Positions 1 through 8,735 of a DNA stretch of 62,864 nucleotides are shown in pieces; positions within the stretch are counted from its first letter, which is position 1; the number at the start of each line of letters is the position of its first letter. The translations under genes were made by a program, and so were the position numbers. Below the pieces are notes generated by a model, which was given only the letters and a program-made list of their open reading frames with translations, did not search any database and was not told the DNA's origin. The stretch is from NCBI GenBank assembly GCA_030446745.1, contig JAUJMS010000015.1, positions 1-62,864 on the forward strand, given 5' to 3'. This DNA is from Egibacteraceae bacterium (GTDB lineage Bacteria > Actinomycetota > Nitriliruptoria > Euzebyales > Egibacteraceae).

Positions 1-79
1 AGTCAGGCAGTCGGATCTTGCCGTTACCGACGTCATGAAGCAGCTCGCCCAGGTTCAGGTCCGGACTGTCAAACGGCAC
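1..79 (-). CDS. DUF262 (GmrSD N-terminal) protein, first 26 codons only
   Basis: Runs off the left edge. A GTG at 79-77 lies 8 nt after a strong GGAGG ribosome site at 90-86 on the minus strand. The 26 visible residues include LGELLHDVGNGKIRLPD, which matches the start of DUF262 proteins, where a helix is followed by IxLPxFQR. DUF262 is the ParB/sulfiredoxin-like domain of GmrSD-type restriction enzymes and many other defence or stress proteins. The start lies 25 nt inside the end of the upstream gene, so translation is probably coupled. The domain call rests on a short N-terminus. The rest of the protein, and any C-terminal nuclease domain, is outside the window. Confidence 0.6.
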   Translation of the reverse strand, partial: MPFDSPDLNLGELLHDVGNGKIRLPD

Positions 80-747
80 GGCACACCTCCACTGCGGCAC
101 TCGGCTTGCAGGGTCGCAACATCACGCATCTTGAGCTCCAAGCTGCAGTCCGGCTCCGGGTCGTGCGCGAGGCGGGTTGGCTCATAGGCCTGCGCACGGG
201 ACTTGCTTCGCCCGTCATCAGCCATCGACTTACTTTCATCCTGGACGTCCTGGCGCCGCATTTGCATGGGGACGCTGACGGGGGGCGGCTCCGTTCCGAG
301 CGACGCTTCCTTGATGAGCCGGATGCCGAGATGGTGGAAGGCGTGCTCGAACGCCTCTGCGAGGTACCACCCCGGCCGGAGCGGCACACGGTGGAGCCGG
401 CCGTCGAGGTGCTGGTGGTCGCCGGCGACGGCGCCCCTGTCGCCAATTCGGAGACGGCCGAGCGGCTGCCATGTGCCCTCGCCGGAGGCTTCGAGCTCCG
501 CAACATCGCTCGTGAACTCCATTCGGACGGCGACGATGTGGCCGCGGTACCGGCCGATCTCGAGAGGGAGTCCGTCGCACTCTGCCAACCCGTAGATCAT
601 TCCGTACCCGCTGCGCCGCACGTGCACGTACGGCAACGCATGCCCGAGCCAACTTTCGTCATCAAGCAGCCGTGGGTCGCCGAGCGCGGCGTGCGCGCAC
701 TCCGCGAAGAACGCGACGACCTCCCACTCGATCCGCCCCTCGTTCAT
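55..747 (-). CDS. Unrecognised 230-aa protein, middle gene of the left-edge operon
   Basis: The start is the ATG at 747, which overlaps the stop of the upstream gene by 4 nt (ATGA). The next gene begins inside this gene's 3' end. The protein is rich in acidic and aromatic residues in its N-terminal half (YVHVRRSGYGMIYGLAE, LGIRLIKEASLG) and has a polar tail of about 70 residues. There is no signal peptide or membrane segment. I do not recognise a family. Its position between a DUF6508-like gene and a DUF262 gene, with overlaps on both sides, suggests the three products are made together, perhaps as an accessory or defence-type operon (inference). An in-frame extension upstream to 1155 is an arginine-rich shadow of the neighbouring gene and was not used. 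Confidence 0.65.
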   Translation of the reverse strand: MNEGRIEWEVVAFFAECAHAALGDPRLLDDESWLGHALPYVHVRRSGYGMIYGLAECDGLPLEIGRYRGHIVAVRMEFTSDVAELEASGEGTWQPLGRLRIGDRGAVAGDHQHLDGRLHRVPLRPGWYLAEAFEHAFHHLGIRLIKEASLGTEPPPVSVPMQMRRQDVQDESKSMADDGRSKSRAQAYEPTRLAHDPEPDCSLELKMRDVATLQAECRSGGVPCRLTVRT

Positions 748-1217
748 GGCAGGACCCGTTCGTCCTCGTACCACCGGCGCAGACGCCGCAAGGCGGCGAG
801 GAACGTCCCGTCGTCGAGCGTCGCTGCGATCGTGCCTTCGCAGAACCGATCGGCGCGAATGATCGCTGTCACCATCCGAACCGCGTGCGCGACGGTGGCC
901 GCGTCGAGTTCTCGGTCGCCTCGGTACCTGTCGACGCCTTCCCAGGCAGGCCAGTCGAACGCGACCACAGCGCCGAGGGCGTACAGCGACTGGATCGTGC
1001 GGTGCACTGCATCGCTGTAGACGGCGTACGGCACGGTCACCACGGGACGTTCGACGCCCTCGACGACGGTCGTGTCGACCTGCTCGCCGCCGCCCCAGCG
1101 CACGTGCTCGCTGTGTCCCGCGAGCTCGTCGACCGCGGCCCACAGGTCGCGCCATCGTTCCGGCGGGGCGGCGCGCAGCGTCGCCTCGATGGCCGCGTTG
1201 GTGGGGTCGTCACTCAC
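744..1217 (-). CDS. DUF6508-like protein
   Basis: 157 aa from a GTG at 1217. Residues about 112-150 (VRMVTAIIRADRFCEG, then LRRLRRWYED near the C-terminus) resemble the conserved core of DUF6508, a small family of unknown function scattered in accessory regions of bacteria. I recall this signature rather than having searched for it. No signal peptide or membrane segment is seen. It is first in an operon: the stop overlaps the next start in ATGA. TAGGTT at 1229-1224 sits exactly 6 nt before the GTG, so the message is probably leaderless. It is divergent from the von Willebrand A gene. Confidence 0.65.
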   Translation of the reverse strand: MSDDPTNAAIEATLRAAPPERWRDLWAAVDELAGHSEHVRWGGGEQVDTTVVEGVERPVVTVPYAVYSDAVHRTIQSLYALGAVVAFDWPAWEGVDRYRGDRELDAATVAHAVRMVTAIIRADRFCEGTIAATLDDGTFLAALRRLRRWYEDERVLP

Positions 1218-1223
1218 ATCGCA

Positions 1224-1229
1224 AACCTA
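1224..1229 (-). promoter_or_regulatory. -10 element TAGGTT of the left-edge operon
   Basis: TAGGTT on the minus strand, with 6 nt to the GTG at 1217. At this spacing transcription would begin at or within a base of the start codon. No clear -35 was seen. Confidence 0.45.
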
Positions 1230-1314
1230 CGACGACCATGCGACAGGCGTCCGCCCCGTGGCCTGTCACACCCGGGCCGTTCAATGGGTTGACGATCACA
1301 CAGGGAGGCGCGCC

Positions 1315-2571
1315 ATGGATGTGCAAGTGCGGATGGAACACGGGCTGCTCGCCGTCGAAAGCGAGCACGAGGTGCACGTCATGGTGGCCGTGACCGCGCC
1401 CGCCGCGCCGCTCGACGACACGCGTCCGCCGCTGCGGGTGGCGCTGGTGATCGACCGGTCGGGCTCGATGGACGGTGAGAAGCTCGAGGTGGTCAAGCGC
1501 TGCGCCGCGTTCCTCGTCGACCGGCTGCAGCCCCGCGACGAGCTGGCGCTGGTCGCGTACGACGACACGGTGAACCTGCTGGCGCCGCTCGCACCGGTCG
1601 ACGCCGGGCGGCTCCAGGAGATCATCGCCGGCGTGGAGTCCGGCGGCATGACGAACCTGTCGGGCGGCTGGCTGAAGGGCGTGGAGGAGCTGCGCCGGTG
1701 CAACGACGGGAACCGTCGCGTGCTCCTGCTCACCGACGGCCAGGCCAACGAGGGCATCACCGACCCGGAGCAGCTCGTGCAGCTCGCGGGCGGCCAGGCC
1801 GGTGACGGCATCACCACCACCACCCTCGGCTTCGGGGACGGCTTCTCAGAAGAGCTGCTGACCGCCATGGCCGACGCCGGGCGCGGCGCCGGCTACTTCA
1901 TCGCCTCCACGGAGGACGCCCCCGCCGCGTTCGCCGCCGAGTTCAGCGATCTCGTCGCGCTGATGGCGCAGAACGTCAGCGTGGAGATCCGCCCGACCGA
2001 CGCCGTGCAGCTCGTCGCCGTCCTCAACGACCACCCAAGCGTCGCCGTCGCCGACGGTGTTTAGGTGCTCGTCGGCGATGCCTACGCCGGCCAGGAGATG
2101 CGCGTCGTGGCCAAGCTCGCCATCCCAAGCCTCGCGGCGCTGGGCCCCGCGAAAGTCGCCGATGTCGTCGTGCGCTACGTCACCGTCGGCGCGGTGGTCG
2201 AGGCCCACGAAGTCACCTACCCGCTCATCGTCAACCTCGTGTCCGCCGATGAGGCTGGCGCTGCGCTCCCCGACGCGCAGGTCGTCGAGGAGGTCACTGT
2301 GCTGCTCGCCGCCAGGGCGGTCGAACAGGCGCGCCGCCGTGCCGAGGAGGGTGACTACCCCGGCGCCTCGCAGGTGCTCCGCCGGGCATCCGAAGCGCTG
2401 CGAGCCACCGCCCAAGATTCGGTCCGAGCGTCAGAGCTGCTCGCGCAGGCCGACGCGTTGGCCGAAGCCCATGACGGGCTCGAGACCGGCGCCTACTCCC
2501 CCATGACGAGCAAGAATCTGCACTACAACAGCCGCAACCTGCGCCGCCGGCGGGGTGGAGGACCGCGTTGA
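1315..2571 (+). pseudogene. von Willebrand factor A domain protein interrupted by an amber codon
   Basis: The ATG at 1315 follows an AGGGAGG ribosome site. Residues 47-52 are DRSGSM, the MIDAS metal-binding motif DxSxS, and T140-D141-G142 is the TDG part, so this is an intact vWA domain of the extracellular/TerY-like protein-interaction type. At codon 250 (2062-2064) there is an in-frame TAG. The same frame continues from GTG at 2065 for 168 codons with family-like sequence (beta-rich domain, then a helical tail with AARAVEQARRRAEEGDYPGA), so one gene of about 418 codons has been cut. A single C-to-T change in CAG would explain the TAG. The downstream half could be re-initiated at 2065. The 3' end overlaps the next gene by 4 nt. 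Confidence 0.8.
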
Positions 2572-4001
2572 CCACTGACTCGTCGTGGAGCGACCGGATC
2601 GCCGGCGCGCTGCTCGGCCTGGCCGCCGGCGACGCCCTCGGCGCTGGCTACGAGTTCACGAACCCCCGCGCTGACGCCGAGATCGGGATGGTCGGGGGCG
2701 GCGGCTTCGGCTGGCAGCCTGGGGAGTGGACTGACGACACGCAGATGGCGATCTGCATCGCCGAGGTCACCGCGACCGGCGCCGTGGACGTCGAGGCCAT
2801 CGGGGCGCGCTTCCTCGACTGGTACGCGACCGGGCCGAAGGACGTGGGGGTCCAGACCTCGCGCGTCCTCGCCGCCGCGAATGGCGATCCCGGCCGGTTG
2901 ACGGACGTCGCCGCGCGGCACTTCGCCGCCAATCCGCAGGGCGCGGCGGGCAACGGCAGCCTCATGCGAACCGCCCCGATCACGCTGGCGAACCTGGGGG
3001 ACGACGTCGCGATCGTCGAGTCCGCCCTGTCGGTGTCCGCGCTGACCCACGGCGACCCGCTGGCCGGTGAGGCGTGCGTACTGTGGTGCATCGCCATCGA
3101 TCGCGCCGTCCGCGAGCAGCGGCTCGACGGCGTCGACGAGGGGCTTGCGCACCTGCCTTCGACTCGGCGCCTGTTCTGGTCCGACCGGTTGCGAGAAGCG
3201 CGCAAGCACGCACCCGGTTCGTTCACCCCGAACGGGTTCGTCGTGACCGCGCTGCAGGCGGCCGTCGCCGCCATCGAGCAGACCCCGGTTCCTCACGACG
3301 AACCGTGGCGCCACCTGCCCCTCGCGCTCGAATCCGCCGTGCGCATCGGTCACGACACCGACACCGTCGCGGCGATCGCCGGTTCGCTGCTGGGTGCGCG
3401 CTGGGGTGGCTCCGCGGTGCCGTTCGCGTGGCGGCGGGTCCTGCACGGCTGGCCCGGCTACCGCGCCGGCGACCTCGTGCGACTCGCCGTGCTGACGGCG
3501 GCGAAGGGGCGGACCGACAGCTCAGGCTGGCCCACCGCCGGCGACCTCACCGAGCACTACGGCAGGACCGCGGGCCACCGGCCGCTCGCGGTGCCGCTGC
3601 CCGACGACCCCGGCGTGGTCATCGGCAACGTGGTGGGCCGACCCGAGGACGGCATCGACGCGGTCGTCTCGCTGTGCCGCGTGGGACGCCAGTACGTGCC
3701 GAGTGGCGTCGAGCACCACGAGGTCCACTTCATCGACACGCCCGGTGCGAACGCCAACCTTCGCCACGTCGTGCTCGACACGGCGGCCGGCATCCTCTCG
3801 CTCCGGGAGGAGGGCAAGCGCGTCTACCTGCATTGCGCCGCCGGGCAGAGCCGCACACCGGCTGTCGCCGCGGCGTATCTGCACCTGCGGTTCGGCATCT
3901 CCGGCGATGAGGCCTTGCGCCGCGTCGGCACGGTCGTACAGCACTCTCAGCACAACCACGAGCTCGTGACCTTGGTGCGGACACTGCCGGCGACCCCGTG
4001 A
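2568..4001 (+). CDS. ADP-ribosylglycohydrolase fused to a dual-specificity phosphatase domain
   Basis: 477 aa from a TTG at 2568, 5 nt after a GGTGGAGGACC ribosome site; TTGA overlaps the preceding stop. Residues 1-310 are an ADP-ribosyl(dinitrogenase)glycohydrolase (ARH) fold: GDALG at 21-25, WTDDT at 54-58 and DTDT at 263-266 supply the family's metal-binding acidic residues. Residues about 340-477 are a protein-tyrosine/dual-specificity phosphatase domain with the P-loop HCAAGQSRT at 422-430 (nucleophile C423, R429). ARH enzymes remove ADP-ribose from proteins or other acceptors; the phosphatase could act on phosphoprotein or on a nucleotide or sugar phosphate. Both active sites look complete. 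The overlap with the vWA gene suggests a shared pathway. Confidence 0.85.
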   Translation: MTTDSSWSDRIAGALLGLAAGDALGAGYEFTNPRADAEIGMVGGGGFGWQPGEWTDDTQMAICIAEVTATGAVDVEAIGARFLDWYATGPKDVGVQTSRVLAAANGDPGRLTDVAARHFAANPQGAAGNGSLMRTAPITLANLGDDVAIVESALSVSALTHGDPLAGEACVLWCIAIDRAVREQRLDGVDEGLAHLPSTRRLFWSDRLREARKHAPGSFTPNGFVVTALQAAVAAIEQTPVPHDEPWRHLPLALESAVRIGHDTDTVAAIAGSLLGARWGGSAVPFAWRRVLHGWPGYRAGDLVRLAVLTAAKGRTDSSGWPTAGDLTEHYGRTAGHRPLAVPLPDDPGVVIGNVVGRPEDGIDAVVSLCRVGRQYVPSGVEHHEVHFIDTPGANANLRHVVLDTAAGILSLREEGKRVYLHCAAGQSRTPAVAAAYLHLRFGISGDEALRRVGTVVQHSQHNHELVTLVRTLPATP

Positions 4002-4120
4002 GGACGTGTCGCCAGCACGCTTCCCATGACGTCATGACCCGAGGGCGCCGCTCCGCGCGGAACCGGCGCCACTGGGCGGTGCGGTTCCCGGGCACAGTCG
4101 CCCTGACAAACGCCCAGCGG

Positions 4121-4126
4121 TAGCGT
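4121..4126 (+). promoter_or_regulatory. Possible -10 element of the glycan operon
   Basis: TAGCGT in the 250-bp gap before the operon, leaving a leader of about 120 nt. A CTGACA lies only 12 nt upstream, too close for a normal -35. Nothing else was recognised in 4002-4251. Confidence 0.25.
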
Positions 4127-4251
4127 GGGCCGCGCCCGCCGTCTTGGCGGTGTTGTCGCATGCGCCCACGTGAGGCCCGCGACGCGCTGAGCGAAGGACC
4201 GCGTGGCGTTTGTCGGCAGCCGACCCGGTCCCGGCGTGATCAGGAGAGTTC

Positions 4252-6705
4252 GTGCCGAGGATCGAAGTCCACGGAAAGCACTTCACGCGTGGTGGCGTGC
4301 CGTTCCGCTTCCGCGGTGTGACCTACGGCACGTTCGCGCCGCGAGACGACGGGCACCGCTATCCATCGCCCCCCGTCGTGGAGCGGGACTTTCGCGCGAT
4401 GGCACAGGCGGGCTTCACGGTCGTGCGCACGTACACCGTCCCGCCCGACGACGTCCTCGAGGCGGCGCGCGCACATGGTCTTGCGGTGCTCGCCGGCGTG
4501 TTCTTCCCCGACTGGCGCTACGTGGTCGGGGTGAACCGCGCCGCGGAGCGCGAGGTCGTGGGCGCAGCGCAGCAGACGGTCCGTGAGGCCGCCGAGCGGC
4601 TCGCCGGGCGCGATGAGGTGCTCGCACTGTGCCTGGGCAACGAGGTCCCCGCCGACGTGGTGCGCTGGATGGGGACCGGCAGGGTCACTCGGATGCTTCA
4701 GCGTCTCACCGACACGGCGCGCGCCGTCGACCCCGAGATGCTGCTCACCTACGGCAACTACCCCACCTCGGAGTACCTGCCGCTCGGATTCCTCGACTTC
4801 GTCACCTTCAACGTCTTCCTCGAGCGGCGCGAGGACCTCCGCCGCTACGTCACCCGGCTCCACCACCTCGCCGGCGACCGGCCCCTAGTCCTCGGCGAGA
4901 TCGGCCTTCACGCGGGCGACGGCGAGCCCGACGGCGAGGGCGAGAAACGGCAGGCGAGCGCGCTCGACTGGCAGCTCGAGGTAGCGCTCGAGCGGGGCGT
5001 CGCGGGAACGTGCATCTTCAGCTGGACCGACGAGTGGCACGTCGGCGACCACCCCGTCGAGGAGTGGCGGTTCGGACTCACCCGCGCGGATCGCTCGCCG
5101 CGTCCAAGCCTTGACGTCGCCACGCGATGGAACGACGCGACGGTGCGCGACGTCACAAGCCACTGGCCGACTCTGTCGGTGGTCATCTGCGCGTACAACG
5201 AAGAGCGCTACATCGATGAGTGCCTTCGGCACACCTGCGCGCTGGACTACCCGCAGCTCGAGATCATCGTCGTGGACGACGGCTCCACGGACGCGACGGC
5301 CGAGATCGTCCGCCGTCATCCCCGCGCTCGGCTCGTGAGCGTTGCGCACGGCGGCCTGTCGAACGCTCGCAACGCCGGCTATGCGGCGGCCTCGGGCACC
5401 GTCGTCGCGTATCTCGATGCCGATGCCTATCCCAGCGCGGAATGGCCGTACTACCTGGCGCTCGGCTTCGACAGCCCCACGGTCGGTGGCGTCGGCGGCC
5501 CCAACGTCCCTCCGGTGGACGACCCTGTCGGCGCGCACCGCGTCGCTCGCGCGCCCGGCGGCCCGGTTTACGTGCTCATCTCCGACGACCGTGCGGAGCA
5601 CGTTCCCGGCTGCAACATGGCGTTTCTCAAGGAGGTGCTGGTCGAAACCGGGGGCTGTGACCCAGTCTACACCAGCGCTGGCGACGACGTCGACCTGTGC
5701 TGGAAGGTCCTCGACCGCGGCTGGCAGATCGGCTTCCACCCTGCGGCCCTGGTGTGGCATCACCGGAGACCGGACGCCCGCGCCTACCTGCGTCAACAGC
5801 GGGGATACGGTCGCGCCGAGGCACTCGTGGCGGCGCGACACCCCGACCGCTTTACACCGCTGGGCACCGCACGTTGGCACGGCCGCATCTACGACTCGTT
5901 CGCCCCGGCCGCGCTGCGCGCGCGGATCTACCGTGGACCGTTCGGCGCGGCGGGCTACCAGAGCGTGTACCAAGGCGGCGGGCACCTGCTCGACCTCGCC
6001 CACCAGATCGGCGTGCCGCTGGCCGTTCCGGCGTTGCTGCTGGCGCCCTTCGGCGTGCTGCAACCGCTGCTCGCGCTGCCCGGCGTCGTTGCGCTCGTCG
6101 GCCTGCTGGGTCTTGGCCTGGTGGACGCGGCGCGGGCGCGTCCCCCGCGCGGAGCGCGGACCGGCGAGCTGCGCTTCCGGGCCGGCGTTGCCGCCCTGCA
6201 CCTTGCGCAACCGCTCGTGCGCACGTGGGGCCGGCTGTGGCACGGCCGGTCAGCACGACGCACGGTGTCCGCTGCGGTTGAGCTGCTGGGACCGGCCGTC
6301 CCCGCGACGGGGGGAGCGCTCGTCCTCCCCGCGGACCGCCAACGCGCCGCCATCGCGGCTGACGTCATCGCGGTGTTGCGCCGCGGTGGGCTGCGTGTCG
6401 TGGGTCCGACCGGATGGGAGGACTACGACGGGGTGGTCCGAGGCTCTGCGACGATCGACGGACTGCTCGTCACCAGCGCCCATCCCGAAGGGTGCGTGCA
6501 GCTGCGGACGCGCCTGCGACTGCGGACCCGCAGCCTGCTCGTCGCTGTGCTGGCAATCGCGATCGTGGCCGGCCTCGCACCGTTGGTCGCCGCTGCGATG
6601 GCCGCCGTCGTCGTGACCGACGTGCTCGTCGGACTCCGGCGCGTCGGCCCGACGGTGCGTCGCCTGATCTCGGCGGCCGCACGCCCCAGGACGTTGAAGG
6701 CGTGA
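4252..6705 (+). CDS. Glycoside hydrolase (TIM-barrel) - GT2 glycosyltransferase fusion, membrane-associated
   Basis: 817 aa; the GTG at 4252 follows CAGGAGAG. Residues 1-300 resemble a GH2/GH5-clan TIM barrel: LGNE at 128-131 places acid/base E131 after strand 4, and LGEIG at 214-218 places nucleophile E216 after strand 7. Residues about 305-560 form a GT-A family 2 domain with VVDDGS at 341-345, DADA at 389-392 and the acceptor-side GDDVDLCW at 477-484. Hydrophobic segments follow at about 580-625 and 760-795, so the protein is likely membrane-anchored. It is the first gene of an overlapping operon with an ABC exporter, GT-B-like proteins and acyltransferases. A role in building and trimming or transferring a surface glycan is likely. 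Substrates cannot be read from the sequence. Confidence 0.8.
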   Translation: MPRIEVHGKHFTRGGVPFRFRGVTYGTFAPRDDGHRYPSPPVVERDFRAMAQAGFTVVRTYTVPPDDVLEAARAHGLAVLAGVFFPDWRYVVGVNRAAEREVVGAAQQTVREAAERLAGRDEVLALCLGNEVPADVVRWMGTGRVTRMLQRLTDTARAVDPEMLLTYGNYPTSEYLPLGFLDFVTFNVFLERREDLRRYVTRLHHLAGDRPLVLGEIGLHAGDGEPDGEGEKRQASALDWQLEVALERGVAGTCIFSWTDEWHVGDHPVEEWRFGLTRADRSPRPSLDVATRWNDATVRDVTSHWPTLSVVICAYNEERYIDECLRHTCALDYPQLEIIVVDDGSTDATAEIVRRHPRARLVSVAHGGLSNARNAGYAAASGTVVAYLDADAYPSAEWPYYLALGFDSPTVGGVGGPNVPPVDDPVGAHRVARAPGGPVYVLISDDRAEHVPGCNMAFLKEVLVETGGCDPVYTSAGDDVDLCWKVLDRGWQIGFHPAALVWHHRRPDARAYLRQQRGYGRAEALVAARHPDRFTPLGTARWHGRIYDSFAPAALRARIYRGPFGAAGYQSVYQGGGHLLDLAHQIGVPLAVPALLLAPFGVLQPLLALPGVVALVGLLGLGLVDAARARPPRGARTGELRFRAGVAALHLAQPLVRTWGRLWHGRSARRTVSAAVELLGPAVPATGGALVLPADRQRAAIAADVIAVLRRGGLRVVGPTGWEDYDGVVRGSATIDGLLVTSAHPEGCVQLRTRLRLRTRSLLVAVLAIAIVAGLAPLVAAAMAAVVVTDVLVGLRRVGPTVRRLISAAARPRTLKA

Positions 6706-8735
6706 GGCGCGTCCGTGTCTGGGAGCTGGCGCGGGACGCCGGCGTACCGTCGGCGCAAGCGCTCGCCGCCCTGCACCGCTTGGGCGTGTCCGCGACGGCG
6801 CACACGTCCACGGTTGACCACGCCGTCGCGCTGGAGGCGTTGGCGCTCCTGCGGGGCAGCGCCAACGGCGACGGAGCGCACACGCCGCAGACCGAGGACA
6901 TGGGCGGCGTCGATGACGGCGCCGAGCTCGTCGACCCCTGGGGGTGGAAGCCGCCCCCTCCGGTCACCGATGTCGCGCTGCTGCGGCGCGTGTGGCAGCA
7001 GGTGGGTCGGCAGCGCTGGAGTGTCGTTGGCGTGCTCGCACTCGATCTGCTCGGCACACCGTTGCTGCTGCTCACCCCGATCCCCCTGAAGATCGCGGTC
7101 GACTCGGCGTTGCTCGGTCGACCGCTTCCGGGTTGGCTGGCCCCGGTCGTCCCCGCAGGCGCGGCCGCGTCGCTCACCGGGCTGGTGATCCTCGCGGGCG
7201 TTCTCCAGATCGCCGTCGTGGCGGGACAGCAGGCACAGGGCCTTGCCAGTTACGTGTGGAGCACCAAGGTCGGCGAGCGCATCACCCTGGAGATGCGCGC
7301 GCGGTTGTTCAGGCACGTGCAGCGTCTGTCCCTGACCTTCCACGACACGCGCGGCCCCACCCACTCGCTGTACCGCATCGAGTACGACGCCGCGAGCGTC
7401 CGCCACGTCGTCGACACCGTGTTCCCGTTCGTCACCCAGGCCGTCATGCTGGCCGCCACGCTCGTGGTGACCGCGTTCATCGACGTGCAGCTCGCCATCG
7501 TGGCCCTCGCCATCTGCCCCGTCCTGTTCGTGTTGTCGCGGCGTCACATCGGGCGCGTCCGCCATGCCTACCGAGACGTCCGCGAGCTGGAGACCGACGC
7601 GCTCGCCGTCGTGCAGGAGGTGCTCGGCAACGTCCGGATCGTGAAGGCGTTCGGACGGGAGGAGGCGGAGGAGCAGCGCTTCGTGGGCCGGTCCAGCCGC
7701 GGGCTGGCGGCGAAGGTGAGGCTGTCGATGGCGGAAGGGGTCTACGGGTTCGGCATCGGCGTGACCACCGCCGTCGGCGCGGCGCTCGTGCTCGGTATCG
7801 GCGTGCGCAACGTCGCAGCCGGACAGCTGTCGCTCGGCAACCTGCTGGTCGTGCTCGGCTACCTTTCCGCGCTCTACGGACCGCTGCGCGAGATCGCGCA
7901 ACGCGTCGGCGACCTGCAGAGCTCGATGGCGGGAGCGGAGCGCGCCTTCGAGACCCTCGACGAGCTGCCCGAGGTTCCCGAGCGCGCCGACGCGCAGCGC
8001 ATCCAGCGAGCGCGCGGCGAGCTCGAGCTACGCGGCGTTCGCTTCTCCTACCGACGTCGCCGACCGGTCCTCGAGGACGTCTCGGTGCGCATCCCCGCGG
8101 GAACGCGCGTGGGGATCAAGGGTCGCACCGGCGCCGGCAAGACGACGATGGTCAGCCTGTGCATGCGGTTCTACGACCCGCAGGCCGGCGCGGTCCTGCT
8201 CGACGGCACCGACGTGCGCGACGTCCACCTGGGCGACCTGCGCCGGCAGTTCGCGCTGGTCCTCCAGGAGCCGGTGTTGTTCGCCACCTCGATCGCGGAG
8301 AACATCGCCTACGCACGGCCCGGCGCCAGCCGACGCGACATCGTCGCGGCTGCACAGGCGGCCGGCGCGCATGACTTCGTCAGCGCGTTGCCCGAGGGCT
8401 ACGAGACGCTGGTCGGCGAGCGCGGCATGCAGCTGTCCGGCGGCGAACGCCAGCGAATCTCGCTTGCCCGCGCCTTCCTGCGCGACGCGCCGATCCTGGT
8501 GCTGGACGAGCCCACCAGCGCGGTGGACTCGCAGACCGAAGCGCAGATCATGGGGGCGATGGAGCGGCTGATGGAAGGCCGCACGAGCCTGATGATCGCG
8601 CATCGACTGTCGACGCTCGAGGGGTGCGACATGCTGCTGGAGGTCCGCGACGGCGACGTCCACGTGCTGCGACGACCACGGGCTCCGAGGCGTGCCGGCG
8701 GGAAGGGCCGCGACAAAGCCAAGGTTCCCGCGTGA
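6702..8735 (+). CDS. ABC exporter (fused membrane and ATPase domains) with an IF2_N-like N-terminal domain
   Basis: 677 aa from a GTG at 6702 that overlaps the upstream stop (GTGA). Residues 4-50 (VRVWELARDAGV, then a helix ending before HTSTVDHAVALEAL) closely resemble the IF2_N domain of initiation factor 2. That domain is also found at the start of actinobacterial RNase E but is not expected on an ABC exporter. Membrane helices start at W106 and continue to about 395 (six expected, MsbA-like). The nucleotide-binding domain has Walker A GRTGAGKTT at 474-482, signature LSGGE at 578-582, and Walker B with D602 and E603. It probably works as a homodimer exporting the lipid-linked product of this operon. 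GTGA also joins it to the next gene. Confidence 0.85.
   Translation: MRRVRVWELARDAGVPSAQALAALHRLGVSATAHTSTVDHAVALEALALLRGSANGDGAHTPQTEDMGGVDDGAELVDPWGWKPPPPVTDVALLRRVWQQVGRQRWSVVGVLALDLLGTPLLLLTPIPLKIAVDSALLGRPLPGWLAPVVPAGAAASLTGLVILAGVLQIAVVAGQQAQGLASYVWSTKVGERITLEMRARLFRHVQRLSLTFHDTRGPTHSLYRIEYDAASVRHVVDTVFPFVTQAVMLAATLVVTAFIDVQLAIVALAICPVLFVLSRRHIGRVRHAYRDVRELETDALAVVQEVLGNVRIVKAFGREEAEEQRFVGRSSRGLAAKVRLSMAEGVYGFGIGVTTAVGAALVLGIGVRNVAAGQLSLGNLLVVLGYLSALYGPLREIAQRVGDLQSSMAGAERAFETLDELPEVPERADAQRIQRARGELELRGVRFSYRRRRPVLEDVSVRIPAGTRVGIKGRTGAGKTTMVSLCMRFYDPQAGAVLLDGTDVRDVHLGDLRRQFALVLQEPVLFATSIAENIAYARPGASRRDIVAAAQAAGAHDFVSALPEGYETLVGERGMQLSGGERQRISLARAFLRDAPILVLDEPTSAVDSQTEAQIMGAMERLMEGRTSLMIAHRLSTLEGCDMLLEVRDGDVHVLRRPRAPRRAGGKGRDKAKVPA

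Noticed and set aside
106..1020. 304-aa plus-strand ORF at the left edge
   Set aside because: It is the complement of the minus-strand operon, whose overlaps and ribosome sites are convincing.
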